Of a DNA stretch of 64,000 nt, positions 8,161 through 16,484 are shown piece after piece. The stretch is from assembly GCA_903870275.1 (NCBI GenBank), contig CAIQCK010000012.1, positions 177,509 through 241,508 on the forward strand. The letters run 5' to 3'. Numbering within the stretch: position 1 is the first letter of the stretch; every line of letters starts with the position of its first letter. A program made the translations under genes and the position numbers. The notes beneath the pieces are model-generated. The model searched no databases. It was given only the letters and a program-made list of their open reading frames with translations, and was not told the origin of the DNA. The stretch comes from an uncultured bacterium. Lineage in GTDB: Bacteria > Verrucomicrobiota > Verrucomicrobiia > CAIQCK01.

Positions 8161-8982
8161 TCACTTCGCCGGCGCGGCAGCCGGCGGCTTCGCGGCCGGC
8201 ACCGCGGGAGCAGCGGGCGTGGCCGGCAACAAGACCGACGGGATCGTTGTCGCGCCGCTGCTGGGCGGCGGCGGTGGCGCCAGCGACTCGCCGCGCGCCC
8301 GGGCTTCGCGATCCAGGACGGTGATGCGGCCGCGCGCGCGCCCGGCCCACGCGCTGTTGGGCTGGGCTGCGATGAGGTCTTCGTAATTCTGGCGAGCCCG
8401 CTTCCATTGCTGCGTGGCCTCCAGGCAACGGGCGACGGCGAAGCGGGCGTCGAGAACATGCGAATTGTTGGGCGTCTCCACCGCGCGCTGGTAGAGGTTG
8501 ATCGCCGCGGTGTAATCGCCCTGGCTCTCGCGCGCCGCGCCTTTGCCGTAGAGCGCCGGGCCGAGCATCGGATGCTTCGGGTATTCGTCCACGAACCGCT
8601 GGTAGGTTTTCTCCGCGTCAGCGTATTTGCCGTCCTGGTATTGATGGTCCGCCAGCAACAACAGCGCATACGCGCCGACGTTCTCGCCGCGGAACTGGCT
8701 GGCCACCGCCGCGAGGTCCTTGGCGTCCTGCGCACCGGCCAGCGCGCGGCCTTGCTGCGCGCGTTTCTGCTCCAGCCACCAATCCCCGGCCAGATACACG
8801 CTCACGCCGGCCACGAGAATGCAGGCGGCGGCGATGATCGCCTTCTTGTTCTTGTCCCAAAAATCCAGAAGCTGGAGGTCCAGCGGCAACTCCTCCGGCG
8901 TGGCGGGCGCATCCGGCGCCGGCGCGGGTTTGCCGTTGGCGGGCCTGATCTTGTCGTTAGGTTTGTCGGCGTTAGGCTTCAT
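8161..8982 (-). CDS. Membrane-anchored tetratricopeptide-repeat protein
   Basis: The 273-aa protein (ATG 8982; a GTG four codons upstream is an alternative) has a Pro/Ala-rich cytoplasmic N-terminus. One membrane helix follows (about residues 45-65, IIAAACILVAGVSVYLAG), then periplasmic TPR-like repeats (GAYALLLLADHQYQDGKYADAEKTY, YGKGAARESQGDYTAAINLYQRA, and a third). A low-complexity Ala/Pro tail ends it. The topology resembles YfgM-like proteins and TPR proteins that chaperone envelope proteins. It is separated from gspE by about 100 nt that hold the gsp promoter, so it is probably transcribed independently. Specific function unknown. Confidence 0.82.
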   Translation of the reverse strand: MKPNADKPNDKIRPANGKPAPAPDAPATPEELPLDLQLLDFWDKNKKAIIAAACILVAGVSVYLAGDWWLEQKRAQQGRALAGAQDAKDLAAVASQFRGENVGAYALLLLADHQYQDGKYADAEKTYQRFVDEYPKHPMLGPALYGKGAARESQGDYTAAINLYQRAVETPNNSHVLDARFAVARCLEATQQWKRARQNYEDLIAAQPNSAWAGRARGRITVLDREARARGESLAPPPPPSSGATTIPSVLLPATPAAPAVPAAKPPAAAPAK

Positions 8983-9117
8983 CGCTTGTTCCACGAAAAG
9001 GGGCCGGATGATTCGCCACTACGGCGCGAAACGCAAGAGGGAAATGAAGGCCCACGCGCGGCTTGACTCCGGCGGGCGCAGGATTTATCACTCGGCGCAA
9101 CCAACAAAGGAGCTACC

Positions 9118-10452
9118 ATGGACACCAACATCAATTCCACCAGTCGGCGGCAGTTTTTGAAAACCTCCAGCGCGGCGGTCGTCACCGGCGCGATGGCGGC
9201 GCCATTCATCCTTTCCAGCGACGCCCGCGCAGCGGGCAGCAGCGAGAAGCTCAAGATCGGCTTCATCGGCTGCGGCGGGCGCGGCTCGGGCGCGGTCCGG
9301 CAGGCGCTCAAGGCCGACAGCAATGTCGAGCTGTATGCCATGGCCGACGTGTTCCCGGAGAAGATCGCCAGCAGCCTGGCGCAGTTACAGAAGCTCACGA
9401 AGGCCGAGCCGCCGCAAATCGCGCCGGAGAAGATCAATTGCCCGCCGGAGCGGCAGTTCGTCGGGCTGGACGCCTACAAGAAAGTCCTCGATTGCGGCGT
9501 GGATGTGGTGTTGCTGACGACACCGCCGGGATTCCGCCCGCAGCAGTTCAAGGCCGCCGTCGAGGCGGGCAAGCACGTTTTCCTGGAGAAACCGATGGCC
9601 ACCGACGCCCCCGGCGTGCGGTCGGTAATGGAATCGGTGAAGCTCGCGAAGGCGAAGAAGCTCGCCGTCGTCGCCGGCTTTTGCTGGCGCTACGACTACG
9701 CGCGGCGCGAGTTCTTCAAGCGCATCCTCGATGGCGCCGTCGGCGAGTTGCGCGCGCTCTACGGCTGCTACTGGTCGGGACCGGTCAAGCCGATGGACAG
9801 CGCCGAGCAGCGCCCGGCGGGCATGAGCGACGTCGAATGGCAATTGCGCCACTGGTATAACTTCGTCTGGACCTGCGGCGACGGCCTCGTCGAGCAGGGC
9901 TGCCATACGCTCGACAAAGTCCTCTGGGCCATGAAGGACGAGCCGCCCCTGAAGTGCGTCGCCGTCGGCGGCCGGCAGGTGCCCAATCCCGGCGGCAACA
10001 TCTACGATCACGTCGAGGTCAACTACGTCTGGCCCAACGGCGTGCGCGCGTTCTTCGGCCACCGCCAGTTGCCCAAGTGCCCCGGCATCGTCGCCGACTA
10101 TGTCATGGGCACCAAGGGCGTCGGCACCATCGGCGAACAGGGCCAGCCGCTCCCGCAGATCACTGGCGAGTCGAAATGGATCTACGACGGCCCCAAGAAC
10201 GACATGTATCAGACCGAGCACGACGAGTTCTTCGCCTCCATCCGCAGCGGCGAGCCGATCAACAACGGCGAGCGCATGGCCACCAGCACCATGGCCGCCA
10301 TCATGGGCCGCATGGCCGCCTACACCGGCGCGGAGGTCACGTGGGAAAAGGCCCTCGCCTCCCAGGAGCGCCTCGTGCCGGAAACGCTCGATTGGAACCA
10401 GGAACTGCCCGTCGCGCCGATGGCCATCCCGGGAACGACGAAGTTCTCCTGA
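9118..10452 (+). CDS. Tat-exported Gfo/Idh/MocA family oxidoreductase
   Basis: The 444-aa protein begins with a twin-arginine signal (SRRQFLKTSS, residues 9-18, then an Ala-rich hydrophobic stretch). A Rossmann NAD(P) site (IGFIGCGGRGSGA) and the family's EKPMATD motif follow, with a C-terminal alpha/beta substrate domain. Members oxidise or reduce sugars and cyclitols; the exported form is very common in Planctomycetota and Verrucomicrobiota. A good ribosome binding site (AAGGAG) is 7 nt before the ATG. Substrate cannot be inferred. The gene appears to be a single transcription unit. Confidence 0.93.
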   Translation: MDTNINSTSRRQFLKTSSAAVVTGAMAAPFILSSDARAAGSSEKLKIGFIGCGGRGSGAVRQALKADSNVELYAMADVFPEKIASSLAQLQKLTKAEPPQIAPEKINCPPERQFVGLDAYKKVLDCGVDVVLLTTPPGFRPQQFKAAVEAGKHVFLEKPMATDAPGVRSVMESVKLAKAKKLAVVAGFCWRYDYARREFFKRILDGAVGELRALYGCYWSGPVKPMDSAEQRPAGMSDVEWQLRHWYNFVWTCGDGLVEQGCHTLDKVLWAMKDEPPLKCVAVGGRQVPNPGGNIYDHVEVNYVWPNGVRAFFGHRQLPKCPGIVADYVMGTKGVGTIGEQGQPLPQITGESKWIYDGPKNDMYQTEHDEFFASIRSGEPINNGERMATSTMAAIMGRMAAYTGAEVTWEKALASQERLVPETLDWNQELPVAPMAIPGTTKFS

Positions 10453-10555
10453 TGCGACCCAGGCGTGCGCAAAGGTTGTGAAGTTCCAGACATGTGGTAA
10501 GGGTTGATTGAACCGCGAGGACAGTCGAACTCGCGCTTGATGGGAAAAAAACGTC

Positions 10556-10960
10556 ATGGACACGAAAACGTGCAAGATCCTTTTGGTGGAAGACAACCCG
10601 GTGGACGCTTTTGTCGTTACCGAAGCGTTGACCAAGTCGGGCGAGGTGAATTTTTCGGTCACGCGAGCGGAGCGGCTCGGCGAGGCCATTGACCGGCTGC
10701 GGGCGGAGAACTTCGACCTGGTGTTGTTGGACTTCATGCTTCCCGACAGCGAGGGACTGGCCACTTTTTCCACCGTGCGGCTGCAGGCGCCCGACGTGCC
10801 CATCGTGGCGTTGACGGGCGTGAGCAACGAGAGCGTTGCGGTGGAAGCCGTGCGACAGGGCGCGCTGGATTTTCTGGTCAAAGGGCAGGTGCAGCCGGCG
10901 ACGTTAAAGCGCGCGATCCATTACGCCCTCACCTGCCCCCGTCGCATCCGGACCTCCTGA
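10556..10960 (+). CDS. Stand-alone response regulator receiver domain protein
   Basis: The 134-aa protein is one CheY-like receiver domain: acidic pair in LLVEDNPVD (residues 9-17), phospho-acceptor Asp in LLDFMLPDS, Thr in ALTGVS and Lys in FLVKGQ. No output domain is present. The domain resembles receivers of the Rcp1 or hybrid-kinase type. No histidine kinase lies nearby, so the partner is probably encoded elsewhere. The last residues after the receiver fold (TCPRRIRTS) look like a run-out into non-conserved sequence, and the original gene may have been longer. Confidence 0.85.
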   Translation: MDTKTCKILLVEDNPVDAFVVTEALTKSGEVNFSVTRAERLGEAIDRLRAENFDLVLLDFMLPDSEGLATFSTVRLQAPDVPIVALTGVSNESVAVEAVRQGALDFLVKGQVQPATLKRAIHYALTCPRRIRTS

Positions 10961-11195
10961 CGCCGCGGCAGCGGGCCGCTTGATTTCCACCGGCAAAACC
11001 TTAGCAGGCTGAGCTCCCAAGCTCGGACACTTGCCGGCGAAACAGCGCAAGCGCGGAAGCTCGCGCCACTTTGCAACAGACTTGTCCCTTGCCCGCCTTC
11101 GGCATGCTCAGGACTTCGTTGTTGTTCCAGAGCACGCCGGGAATAGCGGACAGGATGCCCGCGCTCCAAAAACAGGGCGGCCGCCAATGCGGTTT

Positions 11196-11259
11196 CTGTA
11201 GCGGCGTTCGATGAGCGCCGTTTTTTATCTTCATCGGCGGTCACAGACCGCCGCTACAG
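11196..11259. repeat. Palindromic element with internal hairpins
   Basis: Outer arms CTGTAGCGGCG (11196-11206) and its perfect complement (11249-11259) enclose two smaller hairpins. One has a GC stem followed by six T (11202-11226), which could act as a terminator in the plus direction. The other has an 8-bp stem and 3-nt loop (11235-11253). Confidence 0.55.
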
Positions 11260-11800
11260 GACCAAGACAAACTCCCAAGAATAGCAAATTTCTCTTTACA
11301 TGATAGAGAATTACCTATACATTGCGTCCGACGATGAAAGCCGGCAAAAGTCAAAAACAGAAGATGGGAGGCGGGCGGATAGCAAGGAGGCAGCCATGAG
11401 CAAAAATATGCAGGAAGGCACAAAACCATCGCTTACAAAACCATGATTCTGCGCCCCAGTCCTGTTGCGCGAAACCGATGGCACCGGCGCGACGGCAAAT
11501 GTGCAAAACGAACCCAAATAGAGAACGCGGCCAAAACTGGAAAACATCGTTTTTCCACAGGAATATGAACATTTCTATTCGCTTCGGACCTCGTGATGAA
11601 ACTTGTTTTTGCGAAACGAACCCAAATGAAAAATCCCAAGTATCTTAATGGCAGTGTGTTGTGAATAAGCCTGATGTTGAGACGAAGCCAAATGAAGCCA
11701 AACAAGCCTGATCGAGACATGCAAGACCTTGCAAGCCAGGCAGTTCCATCCGTGGCCAGAACGCCGAAACCAGTTCACGAAGCTGTTCGGCTGCCCGGTT

Positions 11801-11840
11801 CGATCCGACCCGATCCGACTGAATCCGACTGAATCCGATC
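11801..11840. repeat. Tandem array of four 10-bp units
   Basis: The units are CGATCCGACC, CGATCCGACT, GAATCCGACT and GAATCCGATC, contiguous and in register. Neighbouring units differ by one or two bases. No coding role is visible. Confidence 0.7.
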
Positions 11841-11917
11841 TGTATGATACCACCGCAAGATTCCAAACCGGCTGAAATCAGAGATCCGCGTTCCAGAGAC
11901 AGGGCGCGACCGCCGGC

Positions 11918-12063
11918 ACTGTCTCAAAACTCCGGCAACCGGCGCGTCAAGCAGAGTAGAACGGTTTTCCAAGCCCGTTACTGGATGAAGGCAACCGTTC
12001 GCATAAATGATCAACGGATGTGGACATCCGTTCTACGGTGGGGAACCCGCGTTTTGAGACAGT
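11918..12063. repeat. Nested inverted-repeat element
   Basis: Outer perfect 13-bp arms are ACTGTCTCAAAAC (11918-11930) and GTTTTGAGACAGT (12051-12063). Within them lie 9-bp arms GTAGAACGG (11956-11964) and CCGTTCTAC (12028-12036), and a 16-bp palindrome CGGATGTGGACATCCG (12015-12030). The nesting suggests a structured mobile or regulatory repeat. Confidence 0.6.
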
Positions 12064-12257
12064 CTCCGCCGGACGCGCCGCAGCCGTTGCGTGGCCGGGG
12101 GCGCCCGGCGCGCCCGGCGGTCGCGCCCTGCCAGGGCCTGCATCGTTACGTCGCAAAGCCGGACAGGCGTCCCGCCAGTCCTACTTTGGTATCCCAGGCG
12201 GCGACATTTTTTTGTAGCCGAAAGGAAGCTTTGGCTTCTAGACTGCCACCCAAAGCT

Positions 12258-13670
12258 ATGAAACCATTTTATCTCACTATCGGAACCCTCTCGCTGGCTC
12301 TTGGCGCTTTCACCGGCAGCCCGTCCGCCGCCGCGGTGGATTTCGCCAAGGACATCCAGCCCATCATCGAGGAGCAGTGCATCACCTGCCACCGCGAAGG
12401 CCACGCCAAGGGCGACGTGCGGCTCGACACCAAGGCCGCCGCGCTCACGACCAGCGAGAAGGGCCAGTGCATCATTCCCGGCAAGCCGGGCAAGAGCACG
12501 TTCTACACGACGCTGATCATACCGGCGGACGACGAGGGGTTGATGCCGCCGAAGGCCAAAGGCGGCCCGCTGCCGAAGGAAAAGATCGCATTGATCAAGC
12601 AGTGGATCGAGCAGGGCGCGGCGTGGCCCGACGGCGTGGTGTGCAAGCAGAAGGCCAAGGCCGTCTCCGCCGAGGACGCCGCCGCTGAGAAGGCGGTGGC
12701 CACGACGAAGGACATTTATACGCGCATCATGGCCAAGCTCGACGTGAAGGACGCGGCGCAGATGAAGGAATACAGCGTCACCATCCCCGGTTCGGACGTG
12801 GCGTTCACAATGGTGCCGATTCCCGGCGGCGAGTTCACGATGGGCAGCCCGGACGGCGAAGCCGGTCACAAGAAGGACGAAGGCCCGCAGCATTCGGTGA
12901 AGATCAGCCCATTCTGGATGGAGAAATGCCTCGTCACTTGGAACGAATACGAACTGTTCATGTTGCAGGAGGAGGAAAAGAAGACGCGCACGGCGCACAA
13001 GACCGACGCCGAAGCCGACAAGGTGGCTGACACCATGGCGCGGCCGTCGCAGCCTTACGTGGACATGACGTTCGGAATGGGCCGCGACGGTTTCCCGGCC
13101 ATCAGCATGACGCAGCACGCGGCCTCGCAATATTGCAAATGGCTCAGCGCCAAGACCGGCCAGTATTACCGGCTGCCGACGGAGGCGGAGTGGGAGTATG
13201 CCTGCCGCGCCGGCACGAAGACGGCGTATTTCTTCGGCGACGACCCGTCGAAACTCGGCGACTACGGGTGGTATGCCAAGAACAGCGGCGGCGCCACCAA
13301 GAAGGTCGGCCTGAAGAAGCCGAATCCGTGGGGCCTTTATGATATGCACGGCATGCTCTGGGAATGGACGCTCGACCAACTGTCGCCCTACTCCAAGGAC
13401 GCGCAGACCGATCCGTGGGTGAAGCCCACCAAGCCGTATCCGCACGCCACGCGCGGCGGCTCGTGGCAGAACGAGGCGGATCGTTGCCGCGCCGCTGCGC
13501 GCAACGGCTCCGATCCGGTGTGGAAGGTGCAGGATCCGCAGTTGCCCAAAAGCATCTGGTATCACACCGACGCGCAGTTTGTTGGCTTCCGCATCGTCCG
13601 TCCGCTCACCGTGCCGTCGCCGGAGGAATTGCAGCACTTCTGGCACAGCGGCGTCGAGAAGGGCGACTAG
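12258..13670 (+). CDS. Exported cytochrome c (PSCyt1)-SUMF1 domain fusion protein
   Basis: The 470-aa protein has a signal peptide (residues 1-24). A planctomycete-type cytochrome c domain follows (CITCH haem motif near residue 40, typical PPKAKGGPLPKEKIALIKQWIEQGA segment). The C-terminal half is a formylglycine-generating-enzyme/SUMF1 fold (MVPIPGGEFTMGS, YRLPTEAEWEYACRAGT, GMLWEWT, RGGSWQNEADRCRAAARNG). The two catalytic cysteines expected after GGS in true formylglycine-generating enzymes are not present, so sulfatase activation is doubtful. The most likely location is the periplasm. The frame continues upstream, but the ATG at 12258 is followed by the signal peptide and is preferred. Confidence 0.88.
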   Translation: MKPFYLTIGTLSLALGAFTGSPSAAAVDFAKDIQPIIEEQCITCHREGHAKGDVRLDTKAAALTTSEKGQCIIPGKPGKSTFYTTLIIPADDEGLMPPKAKGGPLPKEKIALIKQWIEQGAAWPDGVVCKQKAKAVSAEDAAAEKAVATTKDIYTRIMAKLDVKDAAQMKEYSVTIPGSDVAFTMVPIPGGEFTMGSPDGEAGHKKDEGPQHSVKISPFWMEKCLVTWNEYELFMLQEEEKKTRTAHKTDAEADKVADTMARPSQPYVDMTFGMGRDGFPAISMTQHAASQYCKWLSAKTGQYYRLPTEAEWEYACRAGTKTAYFFGDDPSKLGDYGWYAKNSGGATKKVGLKKPNPWGLYDMHGMLWEWTLDQLSPYSKDAQTDPWVKPTKPYPHATRGGSWQNEADRCRAAARNGSDPVWKVQDPQLPKSIWYHTDAQFVGFRIVRPLTVPSPEELQHFWHSGVEKGD

Positions 13671-13691
13671 GCTGAAATGTTCGCGCGCTTC

Positions 13692-13765
13692 GCAGCCGCC
13701 GACGTCAGGAGGCGGAAAGCGTGTGACTGGTAATGCGTCCGCCTCCTCACGTCGGCGGCTACGCG
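13692..13765. repeat. Palindromic repeat downstream of the cytochrome/SUMF1 gene
   Basis: Arms of about 25 nt (13692-13716 and 13738-13762) are complementary with two mismatches. They match the arms of the element at 26892-26964 (core CCGCCGACGTCAGGAGGCGG). The element begins 21 nt after the stop codon, so it could act in 3' end formation or mRNA stability. Confidence 0.75.
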
Positions 13766-13878
13766 AGGCAACGGCATCGTTCGGGCCAAAGCGATGCCCG
13801 AGTTGGCGAGTTGGGGCGATCCGTGCTAACGTCGGTCAGACGGAAGCGTGGATGACGGGTTTTGAAAGGAAAAGCGAA

Positions 13879-14250
13879 ATGAAGAAGATGATCGGATTAT
13901 TGATTGCGGCGGCAGTGCTGGCGGGAGTCGCCTCGCTGCACGCGCAGAGCGGCGGCGCTTGCCCAAGCTGCGGCGCGCCGGGCGCGGCCAAGAGCTGCCC
14001 AATGAGCGGCAAGTCGGATGTGATGTCCAAGCTCAACCTCACCGACGAGCAGAAGACCAAGATTGCGGCGTTGCGCGAGGAATGCGCGAAGGCCGGCCGC
14101 ACGCCGGAAGCGTGCGAGAAGTGCATGAAAGGCATCGAGTCGGTGCTGACGTCCGAGCAATTGGCGCAGTGGAAGGAAGCCTGCCAAAAGGCGAAAGCAG
14201 GCGGCGGTTGCCCGGTGGCCGGCGGCGCTGCGGGTGGCTGCGGCAGTTAA
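13879..14250 (+). CDS. Small secreted Cys-rich LTxxQ-type protein
   Basis: The 123-aa protein has a signal peptide (MKKMIGLLIAAAVLAGVASLHA). Cysteine motifs CPSCG, SCPMSG, CEKC and GGCPVAGGAAGGCG follow. Two LTxxQ-like helices (KLNLTDEQKTKIAALREEC and VLTSEQLAQWKEAC) are reminiscent of Spy/CpxP periplasmic proteins. The clustered cysteines suggest metal binding or redox chemistry, which is inference. The start at 13879 is chosen because the signal peptide follows it and an AGGA sits 9 nt upstream; an in-frame ATG at 13852 is less likely. A strong terminator follows the gene. Confidence 0.75.
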   Translation: MKKMIGLLIAAAVLAGVASLHAQSGGACPSCGAPGAAKSCPMSGKSDVMSKLNLTDEQKTKIAALREECAKAGRTPEACEKCMKGIESVLTSEQLAQWKEACQKAKAGGGCPVAGGAAGGCGS

Positions 14251-14275
14251 CCAGACATTTGTGAAGTTTGGGAAA

Positions 14276-14306
14276 GCGGCGGGCACCACCCGCCGTTTTT
14301 CTTTTT
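14276..14306 (+). terminator. Rho-independent terminator
   Basis: A 7-bp GC stem (CGGCGGG at 14277-14283 with CCCGCCG at 14289-14295) with a 5-nt loop is followed by TTTTTCTTTTT. It lies 26 nt after the stop of the Cys-rich protein gene and just before the Nudix gene. Confidence 0.88.
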
Positions 14307-14320
14307 AGCGACGAAGTGTT

Positions 14321-14788
14321 ATGCCCAAGATCAGTGCCGGTTTGATCCTGTATCGCCGCGTCGGCGGCGAGTTGCAGGTGCTGCTCGTCCATCCCGGCGG
14401 GCCGCTCTGGTCGCACAAGGATGTCGGCTGGTGGTCCATCCCGAAAGGCGAGATCGCCGAAGGCGAGGACGCGCTCGCCGCAGCGCGCCGCGAGTTCATC
14501 GAGGAAACCGGGTTCGCCGTGCGCGAGCCGTTCATCCCGCTGACGACCGTGCAGCTCAAGAGCGGCAAGATCGTTCACGCGTGGGCGTTCGAGGGCGACT
14601 GCGATCCCGCCGCGCTTCGGAGCAATATGTTTGCGCTACAGTGGCCGCCGCGCTCCGGCAAGACGTGCGAGTTCCCGGAAGTGGACCGCGCCGGGTTCTT
14701 CACCATCGCGCAAGCGAAAGAGAAGATGAGCGAGCGGCAGTTTCCGCTCGTCGAGGAACTGCAAAGAAAATTGCAGCTCCAAGGCTGA
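14321..14788 (+). CDS. Nudix hydrolase
   Basis: The 155-aa protein contains a complete Nudix box: GEIAEGEDALAAARREF followed by IEETGF (G-x5-E-x7-RE-x2-EE-x-G), around residues 43-65. The WSHKDVGWWSIPKGE lead-in resembles the bacterial Ap4A-hydrolase-like/NTP pyrophosphohydrolase (DR1025, YjhB-like) group. It would cleave a nucleoside diphosphate linked to another moiety in the cytoplasm. The gene starts 15 nt after a terminator and is probably its own unit or leads the sulfatase gene 70 nt downstream. Confidence 0.9.
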   Translation: MPKISAGLILYRRVGGELQVLLVHPGGPLWSHKDVGWWSIPKGEIAEGEDALAAARREFIEETGFAVREPFIPLTTVQLKSGKIVHAWAFEGDCDPAALRSNMFALQWPPRSGKTCEFPEVDRAGFFTIAQAKEKMSERQFPLVEELQRKLQLQG

Positions 14789-14858
14789 ACGGGCGGGTCA
14801 TTCAATTGCCTCGCAACCGTTGGCGAAGGATGGTGTTTAAAGCGCAAAAGGAGTTTGC

Positions 14859-16322
14859 GTGAAACGATTGCTATTGGCGTTCTTCTTCACCGGATTGCTC
14901 GGTTTCGGCGCGGCGCAAAGCGCCGAGGACAAACCTGCTGCCAGGCCCAACGTCCTCTTCATCGCCATTGACGACCTGCGCGACTGGGTCGGCTATCTCG
15001 GCAACAAGCAGGTCAAGACGCCGAATCTCGACAAGCTCGCCGCGCGCGGCGTGCATTTCACCCACGGCTATTGCGCCTCTCCCTGCTGCAATCCATCGCG
15101 CACGGCGCTGCTGACGGGCCTGCGACCGGGCGCGTCGGGCGTCTATAACAACGGCGACGATTGGCGGAAGATCGTTCCCGAAGGCACGGTCACGCTGCCG
15201 CTGCATTTCAAGAACAACGGCTACTACGTGGTCGGCGCGGGCAAGATTTATCACGGCGGTTTGAACCGGCTCAGCGATTGGGACGATTACTTGAACGAGC
15301 GCGGGCGGGGCAACGAGGACGATCCCGACGGCAAGGCGCGTGGCAAAGGCAAACACCAGGCCAATGAAGGATGGGACGGCGTCGGCGGCATCCGCTTCGG
15401 CCCGCTCGACTGCGACGACAAGGACATGACGGATTACCAGTCGGTGAGCTACATCGTCAAGAAGCTCGGTCAGCCGCAGGAGAAGCCTTTCTTCTTCGCG
15501 TGCGGCCTGCACAAGCCGCACATGCCGTGGTCGGTGCCGAAGAAGTATTACGAGTTGTATCCGCTCGACAAAATCGAACTGCCGAAGGTGTTGGAAAACG
15601 ATCTCGACGACGTGCCGCCTGCCGGCATCGCGATGGCCCGGCCCAATGGCGACCACGCCGCCATCCTCAAGTCCGGCCGTTGGAAAGAGGCCGTGCAGGA
15701 GTATCTCGCAACAATCACGTTCAGCGACGCGATGATCGGCCGGCTCATCGAGGGCTTCGACAAGAGCGCCTACAAGGACAACACCATCATCTGCCTCTGG
15801 AGCGACCACGGCTGGCATCTCGGCGAAAAACAGCATTGGCGGAAATTCGCGCTTTGGGAGGAAGCGACGCGTGCGCCTTACATGTGGATCGTCCCTGGTG
15901 TCACCAAACCCGGCGGCGTTTGCAACCGCACGGTGGACTACATGCAAATCTACCCGACGCTCTGCGACCTCGCCGGTTTGCCGGTGCCGAAGCAGGTCGA
16001 GGGCGAAAGCATCCGCAAGCTGTTGGAGAAACCCGACGCGCCGTGGGCCAAACCCGCGATCACGACGTGGCTCTATAACAACCACGCCATCCGCAGCGAA
16101 GACTGGCGCTATATCCGTTACGCCAACGGTGACGAGGAGCTTTACCACAACTCGATGGACCCGCTGGAGTGGACCAACCTCGCCAAAAAGCCGGAATACG
16201 CGAAGGAAAAGGAAGAACTGGCCAAGTGGTTGCCGAAGGTGAACAAGGAAGCAACCGGCGGCAACGGGAAAAATCCCGAGAAGAAAGCAAGGAAAGCACA
16301 GAAGAAAGCCGCCACCCCGTAA
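14859..16322 (+). CDS. Exported sulfatase (iduronate-2-sulfatase-like)
   Basis: The 487-aa protein starts with GTG, supported by AAAAGGAG 6 nt upstream. It has a signal peptide (about residues 1-21). The sulfatase signature is CNPSRTALLTG with Cys77 as the formylglycine precursor, metal Asp38-Asp39 in FIAIDDLRDW, and WSDHGWHLGEKQHWRK for metal and sulfate binding. The region KPHMPWSVPKKYYELY is typical of iduronate-2-sulfatase-type (S1) enzymes. Such enzymes desulfate polysaccharides. The C-terminus is a Lys-rich tail. The neighbouring SUMF1 fusion lacks catalytic cysteines, so the maturase is probably elsewhere. Confidence 0.93.
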   Translation: MKRLLLAFFFTGLLGFGAAQSAEDKPAARPNVLFIAIDDLRDWVGYLGNKQVKTPNLDKLAARGVHFTHGYCASPCCNPSRTALLTGLRPGASGVYNNGDDWRKIVPEGTVTLPLHFKNNGYYVVGAGKIYHGGLNRLSDWDDYLNERGRGNEDDPDGKARGKGKHQANEGWDGVGGIRFGPLDCDDKDMTDYQSVSYIVKKLGQPQEKPFFFACGLHKPHMPWSVPKKYYELYPLDKIELPKVLENDLDDVPPAGIAMARPNGDHAAILKSGRWKEAVQEYLATITFSDAMIGRLIEGFDKSAYKDNTIICLWSDHGWHLGEKQHWRKFALWEEATRAPYMWIVPGVTKPGGVCNRTVDYMQIYPTLCDLAGLPVPKQVEGESIRKLLEKPDAPWAKPAITTWLYNNHAIRSEDWRYIRYANGDEELYHNSMDPLEWTNLAKKPEYAKEKEELAKWLPKVNKEATGGNGKNPEKKARKAQKKAATP

Positions 16323-16354
16323 ACACAAAACCCTTGCGATCCTCCGCGTCCTCT

Positions 16355-16411
16355 GCGCCTCTGCGTTTCAGTCCACCCTCTCGCTACTCGCGTTGCGTGA
16401 CGCAGAGGCGC
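16355..16411. repeat. Inverted repeat behind the sulfatase gene
   Basis: Perfect 12-bp arms GCGCCTCTGCGT (16355-16366) and ACGCAGAGGCGC (16400-16411) start 33 nt after the sulfatase stop codon. The same pattern of a palindrome just behind a stop codon recurs elsewhere in the window with different sequences. Confidence 0.6.
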
Positions 16412-16484
16412 CGCGATTTCAGACTGGCCTTGCGCGGGCGGAGTCCGTAGTCTGCGCCACTCAACAACCAAGCGGAGACCCGAT

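Larger units (their letters stand above)
10961..12257. repeat. Repeat-rich 1.3-kb intergenic region
   Basis: No convincing gene is present. The region holds an inverted-repeat element at 11196-11259 (11-bp perfect arms plus an inner 8-bp hairpin), and a 14-bp direct repeat AAACGAACCCAAAT at 11506-11519 and 11614-11627. It also has four tandem 10-mers at 11801-11840, and a nested inverted repeat at 11918-12063. The part from about 11270 to 11850 is visibly more AT-rich than the flanks. Small reading frames here lack ribosome binding sites or protein-like composition. Confidence 0.6.

Noticed and set aside
11433..11853. Small minus-strand reading frames in the AT-rich part of the gap
   Set aside because: They overlap one another in different frames, have no ribosome binding site, and contain direct repeats of the DNA (CGAACCCAAAT) rather than protein motifs.
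12258..16322. SUMF1 protein as activator of the neighbouring sulfatase
   Set aside because: The expected catalytic Cys pair is missing, so formylglycine generation is not supported.
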